Below, piece after piece: positions 47,669 through 59,479 of a stretch of 64,000 bases of DNA (position 1 is the stretch's first letter; each line of letters opens with the position of its first letter). This DNA comes from Plantago major (taxonomy: Eukaryota; Streptophyta; Magnoliopsida; Lamiales; Plantaginaceae): contig JAIFAC010000267.1 in the NCBI GenBank assembly GCA_026545765.1, forward strand, positions 1 to 64,000, read 5' to 3'. The notes below the pieces were generated by a model. It made no database searches. It was given only the letters and a program-made list of their open reading frames with translations, and was not told the DNA's origin. The position numbers and the translations under genes were made by a program.

Positions 47669-49607
47669 TACTAATATTGTTTAAATCATTATACATATAT
47701 CAAGAACATCAATCAGTCTTCGAGTCTCTCATTATATTACACGTCTCTTCCAAAACTTTGTGTTTTTTGAGTAGGTTTATCCTTCCATCTATTTTTATTT
47801 TTATTTCAAGAGACGGTCTTCTGAAACGATTTAAAATGATAAAAAAATAAAGATTGACATTAAGAATATGAGTAAGTCTCCTGAAAGACGTACGAGCTTA
47901 TGGGGATACTAAAAGTGACGGACAAACATTATAGTAATATCAAAAAACATTAGACGCTTTACTAAGAACATTAGTGATATACATATACATAACAAAATGA
48001 TATAAAATGTTTGACGTGTCTTTGGTTAGACAAATGTTGTTGAAGTTAAACGCTTCACCAATCACACACAAAGATTCGTATTTATAAAGTCGGAAGCCTA
48101 CAAATCCACACAAACAGAGTTAGTATAGCAGAAAGTTGACTCGAAGTGTCATTCTCTCCGGATACCTAGCATTGGCACTTGCAAATAAAGACACAAAGTT
48201 TGGAATTCTAATCTTAAAGCCCATAAAAGCATTCAAATGAAATCGGGGCTGTTTTGAGACAATTTTGAATTAAAGCTGTTGAATCATGCATAAACATAAA
48301 CAAGTCGTATTTAATAGTACAAACGTAATGACACTTAAAGTTTTAAACAATGGTTTGACAAAGTAAAGGATCCCCAACCTCCCTCATACTATCACGACTA
48401 CTTAGTTTCAAACAACGCCATTGTTATATATCGGGTCGTCAGGATACGTATCTATATAGATCAAGTCGCAGTTAATCAAGATACCCCCACGATACCAACG
48501 GATACCTAGGCAGAGCCTTCACATCAAGTAAAAGATGACAACAAAGAACAATCACGAAGTAAATCTAAAACTAATTCATCAAATATATCAAGAATATAAT
48601 GAGTAACACAATAGAGTTTGGCGGTTCGCCTTTATGAAAAGGTTTAGTTACTCATAGCAAGAGTAGTAAACATCAGAACATTAACAATAATATAAAAGAA
48701 AAAAAAGAGTCTGATTGTTGATGACGACTGCGTTCTTCATTCTTCAGTGGTTATGACCCGCCAGGGTTTTAGACTCAGGGTTTTTCTTCTCTCTAATCTT
48801 CTCTTTCTTCGAGAGAAGTAAGATTATTTGTTTGAGTGACCTAGGCATTGCTCATATAGTGTAGAAAGCCTAGAAATTTCTTGCATAGCAGTCCAAGGAT
48901 GGTGGTGGGTCGCGGGCCAAAAGATACGAACTTGGGCTAAACAAAAGATTCCGGATAGAACCTTCACTGGCTCCCTTAAATGCACAAAGTCGATTCCTGC
49001 TCCCTTTTGGGTGTTTTCTTTTCCGGGCTATTTTTGGACTCCGAAACTTCGTTATCTTGAAAATTGCTTCTACAATGCGTTAGTACATTGAATAAGCTTT
49101 GGAATGGTGGGACTTGTGCCTCAATTGGATTCTTCTAACTCCTCTTACGGCATGATAATCATTATTGGTATTTCCTCGAATTAAGCGTAAATTCGTCATA
49201 TTTGCCTCGATAATCGCCATAATCCTCTTAGGCTCGCTCTTCGTCTCAATGTAATTGAATGTAACTAATTAGAACCGAATCGATCTCAATGGAACCGAAT
49301 CAGATCAATGGAACTGAACTGAATTGATTTGTAGTATAACAAACAACTAAGTAGAACTGAACTTAATGAATCTGAATTGAACTGAAATTAATGAGTTTTT
49401 AGATAAAGAGAACATAACCTTAGTCAGTATATTTGTACCTTGAGAAACACCAAAAGTGGTAATTAGGCATAATATAACATAAGTATTCAATATTGCACAA
49501 AAAATGAGGGTGTAAAAGTGTATTAAATTGCACATGGAAGGTCACGTTCACTCTTCAAACATTAGTGATATTGTTTTAATTTCACACCCATGTTTTTTAG
49601 CTTCGGT
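47669..49607. other. Intergenic; possible diverged gypsy LTR material
   Basis: No supported gene. The part from about 48600 to 49230 has short pyrimidine-rich tracts and a TTTTCCGGGCTATTTTTGG stretch that resemble the inside of a minus-strand gypsy LTR, but I see no ends. 49250-49400 is a short irregular repeat based on GAACTGAATTGAACTGAA-like words. Confidence 0.4.
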
Positions 49608-50794
49608 TGTGATGAGTCATTATTTTAACGACTTATTTAGTCTTTTTTACCGTGTTTTGTTAAGTCCTTTAGCCCTTTTATTAGTGTTTTGGTGTTTTTT
49701 TACGTTTTTGTTATTTTGTGTGTTTTTGTATTTTTTTTAGATGTTTTTAGGTAAAAAAGGCAAGGAAATGGAGGATCGTACACGAATCGAAGATCGTTTG
49801 AAGCTTCTAGAAGCGTACCGAGGTGTTAGTGGGCAAACTACTCCAAAGGGGTGACTAGGAAGTCGGCTAAAAGGGAGTCAAAGGAGAGAAAGTGGGGAAA
49901 ACTAATTCTTTCCCGGAGAAGCAGCTCACCGCGGTGAGCCATATTGGAGATGAGTCGATCATGGTCTCAAAGAAATGTAAAGTATGGAAAATCGAAATGA
50001 CCATGTGAGCACACCCTTCACCGATGCGAAACCTGTTCAAACTCACGATTTCTGGCAGTTTTCTCCCCTATTTTGAATTTGAACTTCCTTAGTTTGTATA
50101 TATAGGTCATTTGTACCTCCTTTTTTTACATATACTCAGACATTCTTAGACCTACTTTCATATTTTCAAGCATTGTAAACATTCTTGAGATTCAATCTAT
50201 CATCCATCGAAGTCTTAATTCCTTTCAGACGATCTCTTGTCATTGAAGAGTCGAGGTACTCAATTGTGCAACTACTATTTAGCTTGTACATGACAAATTG
50301 TTACTTCCGTACGTTTTCATATTGTGTATCGGTTATGATTTGTTACTATCTATCATCCATTAGATAATATCCGTATGATTGCATGTTGTATGTGAGCTAC
50401 ACATAGTGCATCCTTAACTAGTTCTTATCGTATAAGCATACTTTGTAGTGATTACGTACTTATTATCCGTATTTGGATATTCACAATAGTGATGAACTGC
50501 GTATAGTGCATCCTTAACTGGTTCTTATCGCATAAGCACACTTTTGAAAGGACTAATTACTTCGTTTGTCTGTAGAATTGCCTGATTTAGGGTTTACCTT
50601 TCTTGTATATGTTAGCCTGTCTAATGTTCTGAGGTATCAACTTATCCACGCATTGGTAACAAGCAACACAAGCGAATCTAATCTATAGAACTAGCTTAAT
50701 CAATCCTTCGAGAGAACGATCCTGTGATTTAGCTGTGTCTGTCTACAACACTGTTTTACTACATGTTTTACAAGTATTAATTTCGAGCACATCA
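49608..50794 (+). repeat. 5' LTR of element E1
   Basis: 1,187 bases, starting TGTGATGAGTCATTATTTT and ending TTTCGAGCACATCA, directly followed by AAA and the primer-binding site. It contains the palindrome CTCACCGCGGTGAG at 49925-49938 and two copies of a GTGCATCCTTAACT(A/G)GTTC-like unit at about 50407 and 50503. Confidence 0.85.
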
Positions 50795-50799
50795 AAATT

Positions 50800-50817
50800 T
50801 GGCGCCGCTGCCGGGGA
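50800..50817 (+). other. Primer-binding site of element E1
   Basis: TGGCGCCGCTGCCGGGGA, the form used by Athila/Tat-group plant gypsy elements, three to five bases after the LTR end. Confidence 0.85.
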
Positions 50818-51041
50818 ATTGATTCCTACGTTCTTGTAGATTAGAATCAATTGTGTTAGTTGCGTATCTTTTATTTGAAAAAACAATCAGAAAATCTTTA
50901 ACACCCAATTTTTTTTGACTCCTTGTGTTTGTTTTTTGAATTTTTGTTTATTAGTTAAATTTTTATTTTTGATGTCTTTTTTATTTTCAATTATTTTGGC
51001 GGAACTACTCCTGTTTCTTGTTTTTGTGTGTGTAGGGTCAT

Positions 51042-51440
51042 ATGGATAACTCTTAGTGCGAAGTGTGTGAAAATGGAGAATATGGGCACAATGCGAGATA
51101 CTGCATTGCCAAGAGGAATCTATTTCACTTCGAAGAAAGAGAGGATGTAAATTTCCATGATATTTGGTACATGTATTTTGGAATTTGAGCTGGAGCGGCC
51201 GGATCATGATTTGTCAGAGGAGTGCATGATGTTCTATTTTTGCAAGACGCTGAGAGGGGAAAATAGGAAGATAGTGGATGTTATTGCCGGTAGTTACATT
51301 GAGTGTGGATCTAGATCAGCCGAGAGAGTTATTTGAACAGACTGCTTATCTGACTAAGATGCATTTCATGGGGTCATGGATCAAAATCTCGGTTTCGAGT
51401 TATGGTTCAGATTATTAAATTTATGAGACGTCTGGAGATG
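51042..51440 (+). pseudogene. gag remnant of element E1
   Basis: A zinc-knuckle-like stretch (CEVCENGEYGHNARYC, near 51057-51105) is followed about 150 bases later by LRGENRKIVDVIAGSY (near 51249-51300). The second matches the end of the plant gypsy gag domain, where 'lrGe.r..vd..aGg' is typical. An unrelated sequence follows from about 51470. It is a fossil with several breaks. Confidence 0.6.
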
Positions 51441-51469
51441 TTTCAGAAAAGTTTAAGAAAGTTTCGAAA

Positions 51470-52623
51470 TTTTAGTTTTAAAGTAAAATGACAACCCAAA
51501 GTATTTCACAACAAAAAAAACTCCTAAGAAAACAATAGAAGCACAATTAGACTTAAATCAAGAGAAATCTCATTAAACCAGTGAACCTTATAAAATTAAT
51601 GCAAGACAAAAGACTAATTCATAAATTAATGGAGTAATATTACACTACACTTTAATATCAATACGTGTCCATAATATGAACAACATTAGATGGAGCATTA
51701 CATTAACTAGAGAAATAGATCATCTTCAACATGGTCAAACTTAGACACTATTCCATTCCCTTCTATCTCGAAGTTACACCTACGCCTGCTATAATCCCCT
51801 TTCTTCTTCTTCAATTACTTCACAGTACCATAGATGATAATCGAATGGTCAAATTTGCAAGAAACGTTTGCTACTGTCGGTTTTAATCGTTTTGTATATC
51901 TGCTTAAGTGAAGTGCATTTTGGATTTTGGCGTAAATTAAGATTCAGGATGTATATAATGATTTGATTGATTGATTTGCTTAACAACCGATATGTGCACA
52001 AATGTGGTGGAGGTTTCCTATTGGATAGACTTGGGCAGTTGTGTCTGTCGAGTTATTCATAAAGTTTTTTCGCTTACTTTCCCTTGACGCGAGGCAGAAG
52101 TCGCTGAGGTCTTGGGAGTAGTAGTGCTTCACCCCTGTACCATGGCAGGGTAACGTCTGTGTCAGAGTCATTCTCTGTCTAGAGTGATAAGGGCTTGGAT
52201 TGGGGTTATAAGGTTGATTGCACCAGCGAACGACTGATTGTACTGTTCTGATTGCTTCGTTATATGATATGATTGTTATTTTTGGATTTACAATATGATT
52301 TTCCTATTGATATGTTGATTGTCACTGTCACACACGAACACCACTGAAATATTTGTCTCTCACTCTTTCGTTGACTTCCTTGTAGATTCCGAGAAAGTTG
52401 AAGTACCGAGTCGGGTAGACGTTCAACAACTAGAGTGAGAGTGGGGACTTAATTGGGATTTTGTAAAGTTTTTGCTTGCAAAAACTTATCTAGTTATCGC
52501 TGCTTTTTTAAAAAAGTGTTTTTCGCAAGTTTTCTGTTAGATTTTGAGCTTGTTTGAGTTTCTAGACTTCTCTTCGTCTTTGTTCTAATGCCCTTGTCTT
52601 TTTAAAAATTAGTATAATTTTCA
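51470..52623. other. Inserted or unassigned sequence inside element E1
   Basis: AT-rich at first, with no gene I can support. A short minus-strand stretch near 51710-51805 reads RRRCNFEIEGNGIVSKFDHV and might be a fragment of a host gene, but it is too short to name. The last 250 bases (about 52380-52623) look like leader or intron sequence for the next frame and end in a TTTTCAG acceptor-like site at 52623. Confidence 0.35.
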
Positions 52624-53748
52624 GGACGTTACAAAGCCCAAGCATGGTTGGAAGCAAACAGAAACGGAGGGGTAGCCCCCGAAAGGAACATCCAAATCAA
52701 TTTCCCCTCAAGAGAGAATTTTACTTGGATGTTCACGCAATTAGACGCACAAGGGTGGGGACCTTTCACCACTTGCCTTGATGGTTACAACCTCGACATA
52801 GTCAGGGAATTCTATGCGGAATTCTTCCAACTTGAAGTAGACGACCTGGATGAGGAGAGTGAGCTGCCTCCTATCACCATAAGGGGAGTCGAGTTCACGT
52901 TCGGACCTCAGACTATCAACAAATTCTATGAGATACTAGAGAAGGACAAGAAACAGAATCTTGTGGAGCCCCCACACTCTGAATTGAGCTACGAGGAAGT
53001 GAAAGATGAGATCCACCACTTGCTTTTGAGGAATGATTATGAGGAGGATGACATAAAAAGGGAGATACCGAAGATAACCCTCAACGACATTGCCATGTTT
53101 TGGGTGCAATTTATGCGCTCAAACCTCAGACCCAGAAAATGCGAATGTGGAATTGATGAAGAGGAGGCAGTGTTGGTCTACTCAATAATGACGAGACATT
53201 ACGTTGATATCAGGCGGATCATTATGCAAGAAATGCTCTCACTTAAAGGAAACCACAGGAGGAATCTCCCATTCCCAGGATTGATAACAGGGATATGTAA
53301 AGAGCTGGGAGTGGAGATGAAAGAGGCAGGGAACGTGGCTCTTACTGAACCAATCACTATAAAAAGGGTCGACCGGATGTTTATCAGACACCAGGAAGTA
53401 GTTCGGGAAGCAAGGGACAGGAGGAACGACCAGCAAGGAGACTTTGATCTGGGCCAGATGCAAGCTTTTTTGGACCAGTGCCAAGCTAATCGGCAAGAAG
53501 AGATAAGGTAACAAGAGGAGATGTACGCTAATTGCCAAAGAAGAGAATTGAATTCATACCTGAAGTGCCTTCAAGTACAACAAAGAACTTCCTTTTTGGA
53601 ATCGTGTTATGCGAACTACCCTTGGCATAATTACCCACCTTGCTACCCTCAGCCACCGTTCCATCCGCCACCTGGCACAGGACCGAGCCAATACTATGGA
53701 AGCCAGGATGACTTCTTTACTCCACCAGCGGATGATCCTCCGTCCTAG
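52624..53748 (+). pseudogene. Plant-transposon-type frame of element E1
   Basis: The frame opens directly after the acceptor-like TTTTCAG and reads RYKAQAWLEANRNGG, so it probably begins on an upstream exon. It covers about 370 codons. Its middle has the pattern seen in the 'putative plant transposon protein' domain that travels with Athila-like elements: a WGPF region, IVREFYAEFF, then ITIRGVEFTFGPQTINKFYE, and later FWVQFMRSNLRP and VYSIMTRHYVDIRRII. The C-terminal part is rich in Gln, Pro and Tyr. Function is unknown. It is largely open with about one break, and is a fossil. Confidence 0.6.
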
Positions 53749-55239
53749 ATGCATTTCTCCATGGAAGCACGACACTGAGAGTGGAGTATCTTTTCTTTTT
53801 TCTCTTTACTTTCCTAGTTTTCTTATATGCTCTTAGCTAGGTTTGGGGGAGGAATTTGACTACTACTTGCTGAATTACTCGGTCTGTAATAACTTCTAAA
53901 TACTCGCACTTAGTAGTTTGTAGTTTAATTCTGTTTTAGTACTAGTTTCATTTTTATCTGTTACGTCTAAGGTCTTTTACTTTTTGAAATTTTTTTTGAT
54001 CTGTGGGAGAGTACCGAGTGTGAACCATGACTAAGATGAGGGGCTGTGGATTTATTTTCTTGCTTTGCTGCTTGCAGAATATATGCTCTGACCAAAATCG
54101 ACCCATGCCACTTTGATGAGTGAGTTTACTTGCTACTCTAATTAAAGTCTTGTGTGCAACCGTGAACACCGCTACCTCGAGTCCTTATTTGTCAGTAACA
54201 TGAATATGATTAGTAGTACTCACCTTTTTGAATCCTTTTCTATACCTTTCGCTAACCCCGCTGAAAGCTTCTTTAAGCCCTTTTGAAACTCCACCATATA
54301 TCCTATACATGCATTACTTAAGCGGTGACAGCAACCTACCGCCGAGATTGAACGAAGAAACAAAGCAACGAGTTCCAAAGAATGGTGGAGAATCATGCTT
54401 TGATCAAAGGTACAAAAGTCTAGGAGTGGATATGTGGTCCTTGTGATCACCGTTTTCATGTTGGGCATGTTACAGATACAATTCACATACCGGCATGGCC
54501 CTAAAAAGCTACATGTCCGTGAGGGTTGATGTCATGTATACCAAACCAGCACGCACAAAAGTGCGAAATTCGATAAAACAGACACTACCAAAAAATGTAG
54601 AGACTAAAAGAGCCTAATAATGGCCAACAAAAAACAGACGAGTCAGTAAAATGACTGCAAAAAATAGTATGTCAAAAGAAAAAGAAAAAAGAAAAATAAA
54701 GGAGCAAGTAGTCTATGTGTGAAGCAACTGATGAAGTAGTTATGCTGATGAAGGAGAAGCTGAAAATTTGTCATTGAAAGAGGACGAAGTCGAAGGAAGG
54801 AACTCTGTGTCCGAAAGGATAAGTCCCCCTGAAATACCCTTTGTTCTGCTTTGCTTATCTTTTAATGATGCTTAGCCAAACACTCCTCTATATTATCCTA
54901 CCTATTTTACTTACCAAGCCACCCTGAGTACTACTTTGATTTGAGTCTTGACTTTTGGGAGCAGGATTGCGTAACGTTACCGCGAGGTAATGATTTTGAA
55001 GTACACCTAGAAGGACATTGGGTTACACTTGTAACCACTGGCTGTAGTGAGTGATACTTAATTGTTACTTGTTTGTTGTGGAGTTATGAAGTTGAGTTGA
55101 ACTTAGCGAGTCAAGAGAGTTTGAAACCCTATAAACCGGCTCATTGTCTATGTGGTTGTTTATGATTGTTGCTCATTTCATGGTCACTTCTTGATTATCG
55201 TTATTGCCTTACCAAGGATGAGCAAGAACCGGTTTAAAG
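53749..55239 (+). repeat. 3' non-coding region of element E1
   Basis: It follows the frame above, includes a GTTTGGGGGAGGAATTTGA tract at about 53842-53860, and runs to the purine stretch before 55240. It is repeated, more diverged and with an extra block of about 190 bases, at 57145-58695. A conserved block at 54415-54595 recurs at 57965-58145 and, inverted, at 60005-60190. Short frames here are not supported as genes. Confidence 0.65.
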
Positions 55240-55560
55240 TGATGACAACGAATGCGATATCGAATGCTTTTTAGACCTTTGTTTTTGCCTTAGATTCAAT
55301 ATTTGTATCGTTTTATGGTCAATTAGCAACTTCGTGTATATTTTGGAGGTCATGATCGCGTTTTTGAGGAATTGCACGATTTCAGGCGCGAAAACAATAT
55401 AATTGTGCGAAATCGAGAAAGTTAGGTAAATACGCCGGATTGACCGTTCCACGGAGTTCGATGATTCAAAACATGTCATACGAGTACAACAATCTTCATA
55501 AGAAATGTAAAGCTGAATAATACTAAGCATACAATGATACAATAAAAAATGAAGGAAAAA
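55240..55560 (+). repeat. Probable start of the 3' LTR of element E1 (truncated)
   Basis: TGATGACAACG follows a GAGCAAGAACCGGTTTAAAG leader that parallels the polypurine leaders at 59480 and 61904. Similarity to the 5' LTR beyond the first bases is weak, so this is tentative. It ends where the gene-carrying duplication begins. Confidence 0.35.
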
Positions 55561-55757
55561 CTAAAACAGGAACTACAATTTGTAATTCACGATGCAAACT
55601 TTTGGTTTTCTTGCAATATCAAGCAACCACTTGCACAGATATAAGAAAACCTTAACGATTGCAGCATTACAATACACATCACACACAGTAATCCATTCAT
55701 GCTTCTTATTAATACCATGAAGCATTACCATACATACAGAAATCTAAAACATTGCAA

Positions 55758-56362
55758 TTAGTTGCGAGGTTCGGTATCAACTTTTTGTCCAGCGTAAGTG
55801 CAGCAGTAGCAACCACCTCTTCTATAGTTCCGCCCACAACAACCATAGCGACAATATCCACCACCACGACCTCCACCACCGCGGTAACCACCACCACGTC
55901 CACCCCCGTTGTGGCCACCACCATTACCGGGGTACCCTCCATTATAACCACCACCGTTGTATCCACCGCCATTATTATAACCACCACCATTGTATCCACC
56001 ACCATTATTATAACCACCACGACCATATTTCTCATCATTCACAGCAGCAGCTTCAGTTTTTTCGGTTGCGGTAGCTGTACATGATAATAAAGTAAGAAAC
56101 AAGTAACTGAATAGATTTTAGACTTATTAAACTCTAAAACTTTTAGTTTTATGGAGTAATTTTAATTAGTATTCAAACAATTATTATATAGAGCAATTTT
56201 CGTAAAGAAATCTACACGCATATGATTTAGAGATGAAATCTTACATGCGCCGAGGGTAGTAGAAGTCTCTTCAGCCAATTCCCGAGCAATCACTTGGGTT
56301 GAAATGAAAAGAAGCATAGCTAACAGAAGACCAACAAACATCAATGTCTTTGAAGAATCCAT
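55758..56362 (-). CDS. Secreted glycine-rich protein with cysteine tail, GRP3-like (copy 2)
   Basis: Two exons on the minus strand: 56245-56362 and 55758-56074, with a 170-base intron (donor GTAAGA, acceptor TACAG), giving 144 residues. Architecture is as in copy 1: signal peptide (residues 1-26), acidic linker, glycine-rich repeat (57-112), and six-Cys tail of the Cx3CCx8CxCC form. It differs from copy 1 at three residues: Asp2 for Gly, Glu44 for Lys and Gly66 for Arg. The donor site is nearer consensus than that of copy 1. A structural or signalling role in the cell wall is inferred from the GRP3 family. No break is seen, and the near-identity of the proteins beside diverged flanks suggests both are under constraint or the duplication is recent. 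Confidence 0.9.
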
Positions 56363-56428
56363 TTTTGCAATTGTATTTTAGTTTACCAAGACTGAGATTG
56401 GATGAATATGTTGGTCAATTTCGTATTC

Positions 56429-56436
56429 TATTTATA
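56429..56436 (-). promoter_or_regulatory. TATA box of glycine-rich protein copy 2
   Basis: TATAAATA on the minus strand, 67-74 bases upstream of the ATG, with the same CTAGCTAGCTAG context as copy 1. Confidence 0.75.
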
Positions 56437-56749
56437 GACAAAAGATCTAGCTAGCTAGCTGCTATAAGAGGGTAAGGAAGTAGTATATGATTACTCATGT
56501 AATTACTACATTGGCCCATATTTAGTTGGTTGTTGAAGAAACGGAGTTTTTCAACTCTAAATTTAACATGAAACTTATGGGTCAATATCACTAGTAGGCG
56601 GGTCGACATTGCACAATAATAAGTCAACAGGTAGTTGAAATCGTTATTAATAAGAGAATCGATAGGACATGAACCAAATCTAGCAAAAAATGTATATTTG
56701 CTCTTATCACATTGCATAATGAATTCCCTCAAAAAAAAAAAAAAAAATT

Positions 56750-57144
56750 GCATAATGAACTATCATCATTTTCTATACAAGATATAATCAATATGGTTGC
56801 AACCTAACTCCCATACCATTTCATTGTGAACAAGTATCATAAAAAATTTAATACTGTTATGGATAAATGTACATTAATTGTAATAGTTAGTGAATGAAGA
56901 GATTAATGCATACTTATTAGTGTATGAAGAGATGAATGTATATTAGTTAATAGATGAATGACTATGAATGTACAAGAATTAGTGGAAGGTAGATATGTCT
57001 ATTCATATACCCATAGCCCATTAAGATACATTTACACTTGGTATACTATCATTTTGAGGTGAAGAACGAACTCTCCATTCTATTCTCTCTATATTATCTT
57101 CTTTCTTCTATTCTTATTCTCCTACAAGGGCCGGGACTAGCACA
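56750..57144. other. Intergenic; possible short solo LTR at about 56855-57126
   Basis: The stretch from TGTTATGGATAAATG to TTCTCCTACA has TG/CA ends, internal GAATG-rich repeats and a pyrimidine-rich right part, as in short copia LTRs. No target duplication is seen. No gene. Confidence 0.3.
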
Positions 57145-58695
57145 AGGAGGGAACTGTCTTTTCTTTTTCTTCTTTATTTTCCTAGTTCTTTATCTCGCTT
57201 CCGTAAGTTTGGGGGAAGAATTTGATTTGACTACTACTTGCTAAATTACTCGGCCTGTAATAACTTTTAAATACTCGCACTTAGTAATTTGTAGTTTAAT
57301 TTATGTCTAAGAACTAGATTTACCTTTATCTGTAAGGTTATTTCTTTTTGAAAAGAAGATTGTTCTATGATAAAAGTCCTCGGTATGAAGTATGACTAGA
57401 TAGGGGCAGCAGATTCGTTTTCATGCTTCACTGCTTATGGAATATATGCTCTGACCTACCCCGATCCTTGCTACCTTGACGAGTGAGTTTACTAGCTGCT
57501 CCAATAAAGTCCTGTGTACAACTGTGTAAACACGGCTACCCATGAGTCTTTATATGTTAATAGCATGAACGTGATTTGTAGTACTCACCTTTCTGAACCC
57601 TTTTCTATACCTTTCACTAGCCCCTCTGAAAGCTTTTTGAGCCTTTATGAAACTCCACCATATATATCCTATACATGCTTTACATAAGCGGTATCAGCTA
57701 TCCGCCGCTAAACTTGAACGAAGAAATGAAGCAACGAGTTCCAAAGAATGGAGGAGAATCATGTTTTGACCATGATTGAGAATTGGTTTAAGGGAAAGAA
57801 GAGAAGAAAACCCTGATCTCAATTCGAGAAATTGGTTTGTGGAAGAAGTAGACGATGAACATCATCGAAAGGTAACCTTGTTGACCCTACTTTTGTTTTA
57901 TCGTTGCTTAAAATCACTAGCTCTTGCTCCAAGAAAAATATAAGAAAGTACCTAAAAAAGCAAAGATACAAAAGTCTCGGAGTGGATCTGTGGTCCTTGT
58001 GATCACCGTTTTTGTGTTGGGCATGTTACAGATACTACTCACATACCGGCATGGCCCTAAAAAGCTACATGTCCGTGAGGATGGATGGAATGTATACCAA
58101 ACCAGCACACACAAAAGTGCAAAATTCGGTAAAACAGACACTACCTAAAAATGTAGAGACTAAAAGAGCCCAATGATGGCCAACCGAAAACATACGAGTT
58201 GGTAAAACGACTGCAAACAATAGTATGTCAAAAAAAGAAAAAAGAAAAAAGAAAAAAGGAGCAAGTAGTCTATGTGTGAAGCAACCGATGAAGTATTTAT
58301 AATGATGAAGGAGAAGTTGGAGAATTATCGTTGAAAGAAGACGAAGCTGAAAGAAGGAACTTGGTGTCCGAAAGGATAAGCCCCCCTGAAGTACCCTTTA
58401 CTTGCCTTACTCATCTTTTGATGATGCTCAACTAACATTCCTCTATATTATCCTACCTATTTTACTTACCGATCCAACCTGAGTACTACTTTGATTTGTG
58501 CCTTGACTTTTGGGAGCAGGAATACATAACATTATGGGACAATGGGTTACACCTATAACCGCTGGTTGTAGAGGGTAATGCTTATTTGTTATATGCCTGT
58601 TGTGGAGTCGTAGAGGTCTGAGTTGAAACTAAGTGAGTCAGTGGGGAATGAAACCCTAGAGACTAGCTACATATCTATGTCACGGTTTATGCTCT
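57145..58695 (+). mobile_element. Element E2: second copy of the E1-type 3' region (fossil)
   Basis: Colinear with 53770-55200 (shared landmarks: TTTGGGGGA tract, CTCGGCCTGTAATAAC, the conserved block at 57965-58145). It retains a block of about 190 bases at 57770-57960 that E1 lacks. No LTR or coding region accompanies it. It may be a separate insertion or part of the duplication that copied the glycine-rich protein gene. Confidence 0.6.
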
Positions 58696-59479
58696 TTCAA
58701 AACATCACAGAGTAAATCACATCTTATATATATTGAATACACGAACCCTAACTAGCATACATTGAATTCGTCACCACCCCATAACTAGGCTGCTTAAGCA
58801 CTCATCATATGTAAAACATAATCAGAATCATAAACCGGCATACACTAAACATAATCAACACCAAAAACCAAGAAACGAGATAAGGAACAATGTTACCTAA
58901 TCGTGTCACAAACCCTAGGTATGAATCGAAGAACTTGAATCGAACTGGTGGAAAGTATGATGAATATGCTCTCAATCAATAATCAATTGCCGGATTACAA
59001 GAGAAAATGATTCTAGGTCGAAAAGCAAAAAGAAGAAAAGAATAATAATAAAATTGTGTTCTGAAAATAAAAGCAAGAGGTCCTATATATAGTTTATATA
59101 GTGAAAGAAACTAATTCTAAACGAACTGGGGAAAAATGGCAAGGCGATCTTATACTTACTGGTGTCGCCAGTAAAAGGAACTGGCGTCGCCAGTTCTTCC
59201 TGGAAGAACCCTTTTACGCCTTTTGACTCCAATTCTTGGTATTTTGGTCTTCCCGCTCCACTTCTAGCATTCATACGAGGCATTGGAACTCCATATCCTG
59301 TAGATGTATATAAAATACACCATTTTTCCAACAATTAGCGCGGTTTAGCCAAATACCTACAAAATACACAAAACATCAAAATGTAACAAAATACAAATAA
59401 AACACATAAGAACTATACTTGAGAATAGCATTAAGATGGTAAAAAAGACCGAATGAGACGATGTAAAATCGACTCATCA
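58696..59479 (-). repeat. 3' LTR of element F, Athila/Tat-type (left end uncertain)
   Basis: On the minus strand the LTR starts TGATGAGTCGATTTTACATC at 59479, directly after the polypurine leader. It contains paired palindromes ACTGGTGTCGCCAGT (59158-59172) and CTGGCGTCGCCAG (59181-59193), and a TATATAAACTATATATAGG stretch at about 59080-59100. The low end is not resolved; similarity to E2 stops near 58695. Confidence 0.55.

Larger units (their letters stand above)
49608..55560 (+). mobile_element. Element E1: Athila/Tat-like Ty3/gypsy remnant (fossil)
   Basis: A plus-strand element with a complete 5' LTR (49608-50794), a primer-binding site, a gag remnant, about 0.9 kb of unrelated sequence, a spliced-looking frame (52624-53748), a long 3' non-coding region and what looks like the start of a diverged 3' LTR at 55240. 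Integrase and RT are absent, so it is a deletion derivative. The primer-binding site and the gag pattern point to the Athila/Tat branch. It is clearly old and broken in several places. Confidence 0.7.
55570..56730. repeat. Duplicated segment carrying glycine-rich protein gene copy 2
   Basis: Same-orientation copy of 44985-46160, 10.56 kb away. It holds an interruption near 56729-56748 with an A-run and a repeat of TTGCATAATGAA on each side. Confidence 0.8.

Noticed and set aside
47700-49600. Host gene in the gap before E1
   Set aside because: No frame longer than about 70 codons has coding character, and parts look like old LTR sequence.
53954-54600. Small host gene between E1 and glycine-rich copy 2
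   Set aside because: The sequence recurs in E2 and F as part of retroelement 3' regions, and no frame is conserved through it.
57924-58148. Possible transmembrane peptide (SVVLVITVFVLGMLQILLTY) in E2
   Set aside because: The hydrophobic stretch is in a frame not conserved in F. The frame ending PAWP is the one shared between copies.
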